A DNA stretch of 64,000 nucleotides from Panonychus citri (lineage: Eukaryota; Arthropoda; Arachnida; Trombidiformes; Tetranychidae). The notes beneath the pieces are model-generated. The model was not told the DNA's origin. It saw only the letters and a list, made by a program, of their open reading frames with translations, and made no database searches. Both the position numbers and the translations under genes were made by a program. This document shows, one piece after another, positions 49,503 to 59,942 of this stretch. Within the stretch, counting starts at the first letter, position 1. Each line of letters begins with the position of its first letter. The stretch spans positions 137,001 to 201,000 of the forward strand of contig NW_026515548.1 of the NCBI RefSeq assembly GCF_014898815.1. Direction: 5' to 3'.

Positions 49503-51143
49503 ATGGCGACTTTAGCTCAACTTCTTATTGAACTAAAAAATACACAAACAACGTTGGATGAATTTGGTGCAATAAAAATCAAAGAATTGAAAGAACAAAT
49601 TTTTGAATGTGATGCTAATCTGAAAGGTTTTGAGCTTGTTAGAGAATCTTTGAAAGAATCTTTGGATGAAGAGAAAAATAGACTAAAAGAGCTTAAAAAA
49701 GAGCGAATGGATCTCTTAAATGCCATGATCAAAGATGCGAATCGAGAACCAAAGACCAAACCTGAGCCACCGAAATCCGTTGAAGTGAAGTTACCAGAGA
49801 AACAAATGTTGGAAAATAGATCGAAAAAAAGTCAACCGCCGAGTAAAGTGATCAAAGATGTGAATCAAGAACCACCAAAGATCAGACCTGAACCACCAAA
49901 GATCAAACCTGAGCCTCCTAAGGCCAAACCTGAACCACCAAAGACCAAATCTGAAGCACCAAAAATCAGACCTGAACCACCAAAGATCAAACCTGAACCA
50001 CCAAAGACCAAACCTGAACCACCAAAGATCAGACCTGAACCACCAAAGATCAAACCTGAGCCTCCTAAGGCCAAACCTGAACCACCAAAGACCAAACCTG
50101 AACCACCAAAGATCAGACCTGAACCACCAAAGATCAAACCTGAGTCTCCTAAGGCCAAACCTGAACCACCGAAATCCGTTGAAGTGAAGTTACCAGAGAA
50201 ACAAGTGTTGGAAAATGGATCGAAAAAAAGTCAACCGCCGAGTAAAGTGATCAAAGATGTGAATCAAGAACCTCCAAAGACCAAATCTGAACCACCAAAG
50301 ACCACTGAAGTAAAGTTACCAGAGAAAGAAGTTATTGATCTTGTATTGATCTCAGATTCATCGGACAGCCCAAACCACATAGACTTCAAGAAAACTAAAG
50401 AATTAACATGTAAAGTGTTGGAAAATGGATTGAAAAATAATCAACCGCCGAGCAATATGATCCAACCTCCGAAAAAGAAGATGAACCCTGGACCAGTTAA
50501 TACTAAAGAATCTACTTGTCAATCGCCAGCAAAAAGGCCGTTCATGGTCCAACCTCCGACAAAGATGAACCTTGGACCAGTTAATGCTAAAGAATCTACT
50601 TGTAGGTCGCCAGCAAGAAGGCCGTTCATGGTCCAACCTCCGACAAAGATGAACCCTGGACCAGTTAATGCTAAAGAATCTGCTTGTAGGTCGCCAGCAA
50701 AAAGGCCGTTCATGGTCCAACCAAAGCCCAATTTATCAAGGAAACAAAAGCAACTTCAAGCTCAAGCAAAGGGAGGAAAACAGCCTCGTGATGATAAAAT
50801 GATTCAGTGGGGTAATTACCCGTGGGGAGAGCCAAGATACTATAAATTCAGTTGCGAAGGAAAACCATTGAACAGAAAGGATATGGTTAAATGGAGAACT
50901 CAAGTATCTAAAGAAAAAAGGAAATTCGAACCTGGACCATTTCAATGTCTATGCGCGCAGTGTGGTCCTAAAAGGTCAGACAGTCGCTTTACTGGATCTA
51001 ACAATGCCATCAACAAGCACCATGCCGAAGTTTATAAGCCAAAATTTTCTTGTGTCAGATGTGGATATTATGCAGCCACTTTCTATCTAAATGTCATTAA
51101 AGGTCATCTCAGAAAGCATGAAATGGATAAAGAGTATATATGA
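49503..51143 (+). CDS. Coiled-coil / Pro-Lys repeat / C2H2-like finger protein, intact copy
   Basis: Intronless CDS of 546 aa. Residues 1-80 form a coiled coil (LLIELKNTQTTLDEF, ESLDEEKNRLKELKKERMDL). Residues about 123-220 are 14 tandem EPPKxxP heptads. A roughly 35-residue module (SVEVKLPEKQ...SKVIKDVNQEPPK) occurs on both sides of the array. Residues about 320-403 contain 28-residue repeats (GPVNAKESTC...RRPFMVQPPTKM). The C-terminal part is conserved with the frameshifted copy: KQKQLQAQAK, DDKMIQWGNYPWGEPRYYKF, then CLCAQC...HH and CVRC...HLRKH, two C2H2-like motifs. I do not recognise a named family. Nuclear localisation and DNA or RNA binding are plausible from the basic stretches and fingers but not shown. 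The start at 49503 is chosen because it aligns with the start of the paralogue at 48354. Confidence 0.8.
   Translation: MATLAQLLIELKNTQTTLDEFGAIKIKELKEQIFECDANLKGFELVRESLKESLDEEKNRLKELKKERMDLLNAMIKDANREPKTKPEPPKSVEVKLPEKQMLENRSKKSQPPSKVIKDVNQEPPKIRPEPPKIKPEPPKAKPEPPKTKSEAPKIRPEPPKIKPEPPKTKPEPPKIRPEPPKIKPEPPKAKPEPPKTKPEPPKIRPEPPKIKPESPKAKPEPPKSVEVKLPEKQVLENGSKKSQPPSKVIKDVNQEPPKTKSEPPKTTEVKLPEKEVIDLVLISDSSDSPNHIDFKKTKELTCKVLENGLKNNQPPSNMIQPPKKKMNPGPVNTKESTCQSPAKRPFMVQPPTKMNLGPVNAKESTCRSPARRPFMVQPPTKMNPGPVNAKESACRSPAKRPFMVQPKPNLSRKQKQLQAQAKGGKQPRDDKMIQWGNYPWGEPRYYKFSCEGKPLNRKDMVKWRTQVSKEKRKFEPGPFQCLCAQCGPKRSDSRFTGSNNAINKHHAEVYKPKFSCVRCGYYAATFYLNVIKGHLRKHEMDKEYI
49869..50162 (+). repeat. 21-bp coding repeat array (14 Pro-Lys heptads) with higher-order structure
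   Basis: Each 21-bp unit encodes EPP-K-x-K/R-P. The variable residue cycles IR, IK, AK, TK, so the array has a partial 84-bp higher-order period, with one cycle missing AK. The reading on the opposite strand is also open and Gly-rich, a consequence of the repeat. Confidence 0.9.
50460..50711 (+). repeat. 84-bp coding tandem repeat, three copies
   Basis: Near-identical units begin at 50460, 50544 and 50628, with a partial fourth from 50712. Each encodes 28 residues around GPVNAKES-T/A-C. The paralogue at 48354 has a single copy. Confidence 0.9.
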
Positions 51144-52411
51144 TCTGCGGAGATTTGAGTTACTCAACTACTCGGATGCACTTAAATCGTCGATTATCAA
51201 TTAAAAGACCGTTCTCTCAATCTCAAGGTCTCAACTAATTCTCCCAGGAAGTAAATCAAGATTTCCACTTAATCTCTTCTTGTATTCTCAATCGTTCTCT
51301 TTCAACAATTGTCTTCATTAATTTGTAATTAACTGCGAATGCACTTGCTCATAGCATAACTTATTCAAGGCTTTCGACAGTTTTGCCCTGAAGACAATTC
51401 GATTCGAGCCTTTCCTTTTTTAATTCGAGCTTATTGATCATCACAAACCCGTTTTCTCCAGAGAAAAACTTGTTCTCTTCATTCTAATCCAATTTCTACG
51501 TCTCCAGTCTCTGTCATTTCCGAATAATTCTAAAATTCTCTTTCATTCGATTATCGTGGCGATAATCTCATCTTCAGATTCGTTTAACTCTCTGTAAGTA
51601 CTAATAACAAATTAGTTCAGTTCGATAATATTGATTGTCAGAGAAACTGAAACTTTTTTCCCCACTGATTGTTAATCGTTTAAATAATTCGCATGAAAAA
51701 TGTTCGCTACTCGTGAATTTCTATGAGTATTTGTGTTTCCTTTTCCTTTGTGTTTTCCCATTGATTTTAAACCAGAAAATGGATTAAACTTTAACTCTCT
51801 AGTTCAGTTAATCCTCATGAAGATTTAATTTCCTTCTCACTCTTCATTCAATTGAATTAAAAAGCTCCTATTGCTGTTCGTTGGTTTATTCACATTATCA
51901 TTTTGTGAGCTTCAATTTCAATTAACTAAACAATCAGAACCAGTTGATTGTGATGATTATGTGTTAAGAGAAACCTGAGAATCATAAACAGTGAGTGAGA
52001 GATAGAGAAAGTTGTAAAGTGAGTTTATTTTATTGTCTCTTCTGCTCTTCAGCTCCCAGTTTATTTTGTTTTTCTGTTAACAATTTGTTTCTGATTAAAT
52101 CTAATTCCCTTTCATTATGTCAATCGCCATCTCACTGGATTAACGTGAATCAATTCAGTTGTTAGGACAAGGAAATCACTCGAAATGTGTCAACTCAATG
52201 CGATTTAAGAAAAGGTAAGTTAACTGATTGACTTTTCTGTCATTCATTTACTCGGTCCCTTTATTATTGTTTCTCTCTGTTTGTTTACCTTTATGTTTTT
52301 CTTTAATCCTTCCCTCAGATTGATTAATGTGATTAAATGATGATCAACGGATTTATCTCATTGCCCGAATACTATTTTTTTAACCCAACGTAAAGCTGAT
52401 TGATTCACCTA
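51144..52411. promoter_or_regulatory. 3' flank of the finger gene and 5' region of TMEM19, with a probable 5' UTR intron
   Basis: After the shared duplication flank (to about 51271) no coding exon is visible. An AAAAG|GTAAGT donor at 52215 and a TCCCTCAG acceptor ending at 52318 define a probable intron in the TMEM19 5' UTR. A less AT-rich stretch around 51380-51600 may be the promoter. Confidence 0.5.
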
Positions 52412-53745
52412 ATGTCAAATTCACCACCAACAGTAATGTTAATTGCTACTCTTCTGGTTCTTATATTTCCAGTCGCCTTATCATTTTGGATCATTTCTTT
52501 ACTCGCCTCTGAGAGGAATAACGGTAATTATCACCACCCAACAATTAAGATGAATTTCAATCATTATTATCATGTGTGTCGTTGTCTCTTCGATGACACT
52601 TACAATTAAAAGATAATTATGATTAAATCTCTTTGATAATGTAAACAAGTACAAGGTAATCTCCAGTTGTTGTTTACTCACAATTTTCATTCACTTTTCT
52701 TGAGATTATTTTGTTTTCCGATTGATTGTTTTCATTTCTGTATTGTTCCAATCAATTAATTGTATCTTTCATTCATCCTCAGGTCTACCTTCACCTCTAC
52801 GATGGTTGTTCTCATTTCTAGTGCCTTTATTAGTCGTCATTCAAGCCTACCTGAGGAAACATTTAGACTGGACTGGAGTCATAATTGGTGAGCATCTTCC
52901 TCTTCCTGGTTGTCAATCGTTCCACATCAATTCTGCTTCCGTTTTTCTAACGTTTTCATCTATTATCTTTTCTAGCATTTATCATTGGCTTCATTCTTAC
53001 ATTGGCTAATTACTGTTTTATTTTCAGTATGTTAACATTTTTCTTCACTTCATACAAAGTGACCAAATATAAGAATCATTTGAAACGCGAATTAGAAACC
53101 GATTCAGCCGAGTTAAGAAGACGAAATTGGCTTCAGGTTATTTGTAACGGAGGAGTGGCCACTCAATTCGCCATATTGTTCATGTTGGAACGAGGGATCG
53201 CCGATGAAAATCCAATAAACTTCAAATATGATTACTATTCATCTTGGTTTGCCATGGGAGTATTAGGAAGCATCGCTTGTAATAATGGCGACACTTGGGG
53301 ATCAGAAATGAGTTTGGCCTTAACTCGTGGGAACCCCAGACTGATTACCAGTTTACGAAAAGTTCCAAGAGGGACGAACGGAGGAGTTACAGTGATAGGA
53401 TTAATATTCTCAGCACTTGGAGGCTTAGCCATCGGATTAGCCTATTATTTAACTCTATTGTTATGTGTTAATCGCGATGTTCTTGCCATCAGTCCACCAC
53501 AATGGCCGATCTTAATGGTTGGAGGCTGTGCAGGTCTAATAGGTTCCATTGTTGATTCTATGCTTGGAGCTCTCCTTCAGTATTCGGGTTTTGACCGACG
53601 AACTGGTAAAATTGTTGAAGTTCCCGGTGAGAACGTTGAATGGGTCAGTGGTATCCGGTTTTTGGACAATCATTCAGTCAATTTGTTTTCATCTCTTATA
53701 ATGGCTCTTCTTACACCAAGGATCTCTTTATCATTCTGGTCATGA
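52412..53745 (+). CDS. TMEM19: TMEM19-like multi-pass membrane protein (DUF92 family)
   Basis: Exons 52412-52523, 52783-52887 and 52976-53745, both introns phase 1, sum to 987 nt (328 aa; human TMEM19 is about 336). The N-terminus has a hydrophobic helix (VMLIATLLVLIFPVALSFWI), then further membrane segments (LLVVIQAYL, AFIIGFILTLANYCFIFSM). Family motifs are clear: FFFTSYKVTKYK, NWLQVICNGGVATQ, ACNNGDTWGSE, VPRGTNGGVTVIGLI, APQW-like SPPQWPIL, GSIVDSMLGALLQYSGFD and LDNHSVNLFSS. The role of animal TMEM19 is not established; the related plant VTE6 is a phytyl-phosphate kinase, so a lipid-phosphate function is a guess. Gene ends converge with the membrane gene at 54720-55774. AATAAA copies at about 54499 may be its signal, giving a 3' UTR of about 750 bases. 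Confidence 0.94.
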
Positions 53746-54719
53746 AATTTGAAACCAACTGTTTCATCAACAAACTGCAAATGCATCAAAAGAGCAAAGC
53801 TTTTTATCAACAATCAAAAGATTAATCTAATATACAGACAATACGAAACCCTGAGGCCACAGCCTCCATCATCTTCATCGTCTTCATCATTAACTTAACA
53901 TTAAAACACCGCAAACCAAATGAAAGGCTAAGAAGCTTAACTAACATCAATCTGAATCAAATCTTGTGAATAGTGATTCGTATTCAATGGTTTCAGTGCT
54001 CAATTTGACTGAATTTGACTGATTACAAACTGAACAACTATTGAAAAGATCTCGTTAACTATTGTTATTTCTTGTTCTGTTTATTTCTATTGAATATGTT
54101 TACACATAATCGATTCTATTTTTGTTTCAATTGAACAGTCACAGAGCTCAACCAAAACACAAATGGAAACAATTAAGACGCTGATCAATTGAAAAATAAG
54201 ATTAAAGCAATTCAATGACAGTGTAAATCATTTAGATTATGATCTTCATCAACGTTTCTCACTTAATTATCATCATCGTCTCTTGGAAAAGCCAAATTGT
54301 TGAACAAATTGTACCTCAGTCAAAATCAATTGTTTGTAATTAATTTTCTTTCTCATTCCCAAGTCTATTGTCTAATTGATACATTCATAAATTTTATTAA
54401 TGTTTTTGTATTATCCTAATCAGCTGATTGTCAATTAGCTGTTTAAATGCTACTTAAACCGATGCCTCTTGTTACATCAAAGTTAATTATGTTTTTAAAT
54501 AAATAAATTATAATATAATCTTAATTGTTTTCGACTATCAGAGTGGCGATTTTTTAATATTTCAATCTGCGTTCTGACAATTAGACATGTTAACATTTGA
54601 TTGTATTAAATTAGTAAAAAGAGTGAACTTTATTAATAATAATCGATTTTAAACTAAACGAGAGTTAAATTGGTTTGATTGTTTATCTCCAATCGATTTA
54701 ATTAGTTGATTGATTTGCT
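53746..54719. other. 3' UTRs of two convergent genes
   Basis: No coding sequence seen. AATAAA near 54499 (+, TMEM19) and TTTATT at 54629-54634 (AATAAA on the minus strand, four-TM gene) suggest that the two transcripts end about 130 bases apart without overlapping. Confidence 0.45.
54629..54634 (-). terminator. Polyadenylation signal of the four-TM gene
   Basis: Minus-strand AATAAA about 85 bases beyond the stop codon. Confidence 0.45.
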
Positions 54720-55774
54720 TCATCGATCGTCTTCCTTTTGAAGACTCAAGATTTCAATGGAATCGTCTCTTCGGTCAATTGATACAATATCTTGATGAGG
54801 TGTCACTTTAGTAATTGTGTCAACTGTTAATTAATCAAAACGAGAATGTAAGTTAATTGTTCATCATCAAGTAATTAAATACTCACTTCTTTTCTCGTCC
54901 AATTCTACATAGTATTTGAATACTAAAAGTAAACCATAAACCTGCCAAAGAGAAAGTTAATTGTTCTGATTGGAATGGCAATTTAATTTCTATTCATAGA
55001 CTTACCAAAACTCCTTGGACTAAAATAGTAACTGCCAATTCAAAAACGGCCATAACACAAGGGGCTCCATAGTCTCGATTCTTTGGTTAATTAGCAATCA
55101 ATTAATTCGTTACTTGAGAATTTCAGTCAATTAAATACTTACAGGTAATGAAATTTGGACAAAAAGCAAAGCGAAAGCCAAAGTGATATCGACTATGGCA
55201 ACGATCATCCAAGGTAAGAGAAGCCATCGAATATTCTGAATGTAAAAGATGATCGACAATTAAAACAAATACTCAACAATTTGGTGAGGTTTTGACGATC
55301 GAAGTCAATATTTACTCAGTTTACTAGTTGATTGGTCGCAATTTCAGAGTTTAAAGTGTCTAATTAACTTGATACTCACTTTGATCAAAGCTAAAACCAA
55401 AAAACCAGAAATAACCAAGAAAACGATACTTTCCATTGCCAACATGAAAACTGGTTCGAAGTTAGAAAGATCGATTTTATTTGGTTCGAAACCATTAATA
55501 TGAAGTTAGAAGATTATTCAAGAAATAATTTACTCACATAGGAAGAATACAAATGGATGAGTCTCATCAAGAAGACGATAAATGCTCCAGGAAAGGTCGA
55601 AAATACTCGTCAACTGTAATCGAATAATCGTGGTTACGTTTCATTAGTCACAACTATCGCGAATTTCGTAATTTAGTTACTTACAATTGTGTAAATCGCT
55701 ACAAATAAACACCCGATCCATGGACGTGCACATTTTAGGTAACGATGATTAAGAACAGATTGAAAAGTATTCAT
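54720..55774 (-). CDS. Four-transmembrane protein, seven short exons
   Basis: Exons in transcription order: 55685-55774, 55538-55613, 55380-55450, 55143-55235, 55006-55080, 54887-54941 and 54720-54805. All junctions are GT-AG, phases 0,1,0,0,0,1, total 546 nt (181 aa). Four hydrophobic helices lie at about residues 19-39, 57-78, 84-109 and 118-145, with a short N-terminus (MNTFQSVLNHRYLKCARPW) and a charged cytoplasmic-type tail (DIVSIDRRDDSIEILSLQK). Size and topology resemble the arthropod tetraspan families annotated as DUF4728/Pasiflora-like, but I cannot confirm this without a profile search. No signal peptide. No exon is longer than 93 nt, so simple open-frame scans miss the gene. Its divergent neighbour at 58.7-63.9 kb has the same intron phase series. 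Confidence 0.8.
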
Positions 55775-58734
55775 TCTTGTAGATTAATCAAGTGACTGTG
55801 GTAGAAATTGATTGATTCTATTTTCTTATTGTTGATCATCAATTAACTTGGAATTAGGCAAAAAATCACTTTGGTTGAACTGGAGCTACACCAATACAAT
55901 TACATGTGAATGTATTGGTAACATTTCATGAAACGTTGATGAACTTTGGGTGAAAACATGAAATATGAAAAAATTGAAGGAGAACTGGTGAAAATAAAGT
56001 AATAACTGATCAAGCAAATAATCAAAATGATCTAACGTAATTTCTTGCAGGAATCAACCTAATGACCTCAATGTAAACTCTTTCGACACATAACAACTGA
56101 CCATTGGCTCTTAAAGTAATTCAAGCGAATCATTTAAAAGGAGGAAAAGAAATAAATTCATTGACTCTGCTACTTGACCACTGCCTTTCCTGTTGAACCA
56201 TCGAACCCGTGATTCCGTTCAACTCAACTGACCAATAATCTGCCTGTACATTTATTGATTATCCTCATTGATGGTTACCTTAACTACCAAAAATATACAT
56301 TAAATTAACTCGGGAGAGATGAGGGAGTTAATATCTCCAGGGAAATTTTAATCAATGCTAATTGATACTATTAGAGTTCAATTTCATTTACTCATATTGA
56401 CCATCGTTGGCCAAGTATAAAATTGTCTAATAATTAAAACTCAACCAATTTAATGAGCTTCTGAAAATTTCTTTGATCAATATCTACACAGTTCCAAGGG
56501 TAAATGAAATTAATTAATTTACTAATTAGTATATTGATAATTCCTTATATCAATAGTCATAAATTATAATTAGTAAATAGCAGTTGATAATAATTACATT
56601 TCTCACCATGAAAATCATCAATCAATATAATTGTTCAATTGGAAATGATTACATTTGCTTAATGAAAAAAAGTCAACACAATCAACCAAAGAAAAGTCAA
56701 TGTTTAAACACAATCATGTTCCCAATTTAATCAAAATTATTGATCCACCAACCAACTAACTGTCGATGATTAACTTATTGTTATGATTGGAAACTTGTCT
56801 AGGCCAATACCCATTTGCTTAAACATTTACCAGCATTTCCTGGTTACACTTGATTAGAACCTTTGTTTTCAAATGCAAATATAGTTTTAATTGTAATTAC
56901 CTCTAAACTAATTAGTTATTAAACTAAATTAGATCAATCATCAGTTTTTACTCTTGATTTGTGACTCAAGCGATTTTGTCATCTCTCATTATGTTCATGC
57001 AAAAAAGACTATGCGATTGTCTTAATTTTGTTTCGTTAATGAATTGATATCAATCAATTCGCATTCTATGCGAATCAGGTCAAAAGAATAAAAAATTAAC
57101 TGAATAATCGAATAGATTTAGTTTAATCTACCGAATCGAATGCTCATCATCATGATTAACGTTCATTACTGAACTTGACTTTGAAAAGTAATAATAATCA
57201 TCTTCTTAGTGATGATTATGATAATTCAAATCACGCAATCGAAAATTATTGTCATTAAGATGATTGAATATTTCGCTGAACAATCAGCATTTACTTTGTA
57301 ACAATTAGCATTTATTTGTACACATTACCAAAGGGACTTTATCAATAAGAATAAAGAAATTGGTTGAAAATGTTCAGCAAATTAGCTAAATTTAAACTGA
57401 TCAATATATTAGTTGATTATTCAGTTCGAATCCAATAATAGTCAATTCAATCATAGCGGTGAAATTGAAACAGAATTATCAATTAATCAACAGAGTTGAT
57501 TATAAATTTCACCAAGTTTGGTTGATATTGATTATTATTAGAATTATAATAATTATCATCATTAAAATATTAATGTTTATCGTGATTATTTGGGCATAAA
57601 GAAATCAAATGAAGAAAATCATTTGGTTAAATTGTTCCCATTTATTACCTACAAACTGTGTTGATTTCACTTATAATTAACACAGTTTCTAGCCTGATTA
57701 ATATACAATTAAAATGAATATTCGTCATTTTGGTTTAGATGTGATTGATTTGATTTCGATGATTATGATTAACCAGACGAATTAAATTGTCACCACAATG
57801 GATTAGGTGTTAGTCTTATTAGTAATTACAGATGAGGATGAGGAAGAGGAGGTGAGTGGGAGTGGGAGTGGGCTTAGTGATAGAGATGATTAAAAGGTAT
57901 GATGAGATGAATCGGATGAAAACATAATCATCACGCAAGAAGAAAAACTATTTACCTGGAAGAGAAAAGTTGATCACGAAAAGAAACCAAAGGAAGATGA
58001 ATTCATGGAAATGTAATGAACCGAGGAAATTGTATCAATAAGAATCAAAGAAACTGAAACAAAAGACTTAACAATGTTTCTAATTATCCGATTTGATTAA
58101 CACTTATAGTCCGAATCAAGTAGCTTGATTATCATTTAAATTACCACAATCACCTCATTTCTGATCACATTGATTAACTTAATCATTAGCACTTTGAGTC
58201 CTCCTCTCACCTCCGCCTCTTTGACTCTCAGATGAACCTGTTGATATGAATGAATATTAATGTTTGCGATTATTAGTTGATCAAAATATCATCAATTCTG
58301 TTGTCAACCAATCAAACTTTTCATCACTTCTCATCTTGACTCCTACAAAATTAACTTATTTTCATACATTAACCATGATTAGATTTCAATTTATATGTTG
58401 ATTGTTAGGAAACAAAATTGGTGAAACATGAATTGTATTCAGAATCAATTGTGCTTTATTTCATCTTTAATATTATCACTTTAAATTCATCATGTTGATT
58501 TGATCCACTTTTGACCCTCCAACTCCTTTAATCTAAATTAAATTTTAAATCAGTCACATCAAAATCTAAATCAACCTCATCATCTGATGATATCAATGTA
58601 ATAAAAGTTTCCAATTTAATGATAACTTTGTGTGTTTCATGTGAAAATAAACTCACCTTGATTGGGTTTTAATTCACTGATGATAATTATTAATTAAACT
58701 TTTTTCAATTCATTGTTACAATTCAAAGTTAATC
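55775..58734. promoter_or_regulatory. Divergent intergenic region between two four-TM genes
   Basis: About 3 kb with no supported exon on either strand. It lies between the start codons of two oppositely transcribed membrane genes and should contain both promoters. There are GA-rich patches at about 57830-57870 and a less AT-rich block at 58190-58240. Confidence 0.4.
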
Positions 58735-58980
58735 ATGGACATTCAACATAAAGTACCAATAGTAAATCAACCAATGTTTTATTACTCTAGATTAGGACGT
58801 ACCTTTAATTACAATCGTTCATCTGATAACCAACTAATCATTTCACCAGCAATCAACCAACAAATCAACACTGATGTTGATAATAGTTGCAAATCAAAAG
58901 GATCATCTTTAATAGCAACAATTACCAAAATGTGCAATTTCAAATTAATTAAACTTCATCAGAGTCGATGCATTGAATTG
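58735..58980 (+). CDS. Alternative first coding exon of the second four-TM gene
   Basis: An ATG at 58735 opens 82 codons ending exactly at a GTAAGT donor in phase 0, which can join the phase 0 acceptor at 60466. The translation is polar (IVNQPMFYYSRLGRTFNYN) and ends in a basic Cys-containing segment (KMCNFKLIKLHQSRCIEL). The exon starting at 59943 or 60012 has the same role and phase, so the two exons would give two N-termini under separate promoters. It could instead belong to an unrelated transcript. Confidence 0.5.
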
Positions 58981-59942
58981 GTAAGTATTAACAATTAACT
59001 TGGACAACATGATTGGATTGTCATTAATACTAATTATTGAAAAGCATAAACTGCAACAATTAAACTGATCAAATAATCACATAAGAAAATCTCTTCATCA
59101 ATCTCTTAATCAAATCATGGATTTGACCCCAAATAATTTGTTTAATTGTAAAAATTAGTTAATCATCCATTACGTTGTCTAAAAACTAACCCAACAATTT
59201 GTTTATTGATATTAAATAATAATCATGATTAATAGTAAATTGATATTGTTTACCAATCTAAATAATAATAATAATCAATCAAATTATTGAATGCGAAAAA
59301 AACAAACATTGTTTAACCTTTAATCTTAACAATCAACAACAATCAGTAAAACCCTGAATGGATTGGACATCACAATTAAAGTAAAGTTAGTTGATTTCAT
59401 TACAACAATTAACTTTTGATTGACTTTACCAATAATAACAATGAACAGCAAAGATTCAGGGTCAATATGTAAGATGAGTAGATGATGATGACGAAAGAAG
59501 ATGAATCAAAATAACGGTAAATTCAGTTTTCCGCCTCTTCAGCGTTCGCTCCTCCTCTCCCCACCCTCAACCACCTCAAGTGCCCTTGTTATGATTTTTG
59601 CTCAACTCAGGCCTCGATATTGTTACTTAACTTTTCATCTTCAATTCGCTCTGAATCATTGATCATCTTCTTAATCCAGTTGTTAACTTTTTTAACCGTG
59701 AAAACTTTTTACTCTTAATTGTTTATCTTTTTTTCATTCATCATGTTGTTTCAAATGAAAAGTTGTTCATATTCATCTCATTGCAACAAAACCATAACTT
59801 AATTTGTTTAATAGAAAATAATTATTATCACCCAACTTACTGTTTATTCATCGTTTCTTAATTGTTATTTATTAGTTTGCAATCATTAATCCAATCGTGG
59901 ATTAATGATCAGATTCATTTGATTATATCCAATCTTTGTATT

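Larger units (their letters stand above)
48106..51271. repeat. Direct tandem duplication, two diverged units
   Basis: Unit 1 is about 48106-49304 and unit 2 about 49308-51271. Each contains, in order, the start of a minus-strand gene, a divergent promoter, a plus-strand finger gene and a shared 3' flank (AAATCGTCGATTATCAATTA near 49250 and 51185, and CAAGATTTCCACTTA near 49291 and 51257). Unit 2 is longer because of internal coding repeats. Confidence 0.75.

Noticed and set aside
49865..50158. Open frame on the minus strand encoding a Gly-Ser-rich heptad protein
   Set aside because: It is the antisense image of the Pro-Lys heptad array; a 21-bp repeat without stops in one unit stays open in all copies.
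50403..50731. Two antisense frames with 28-residue repeats
   Set aside because: Shadows of the 84-bp coding repeat of the plus-strand finger gene.
53235..53432. Minus-strand frame inside TMEM19
   Set aside because: Antisense shadow of a conserved TMEM19 exon.
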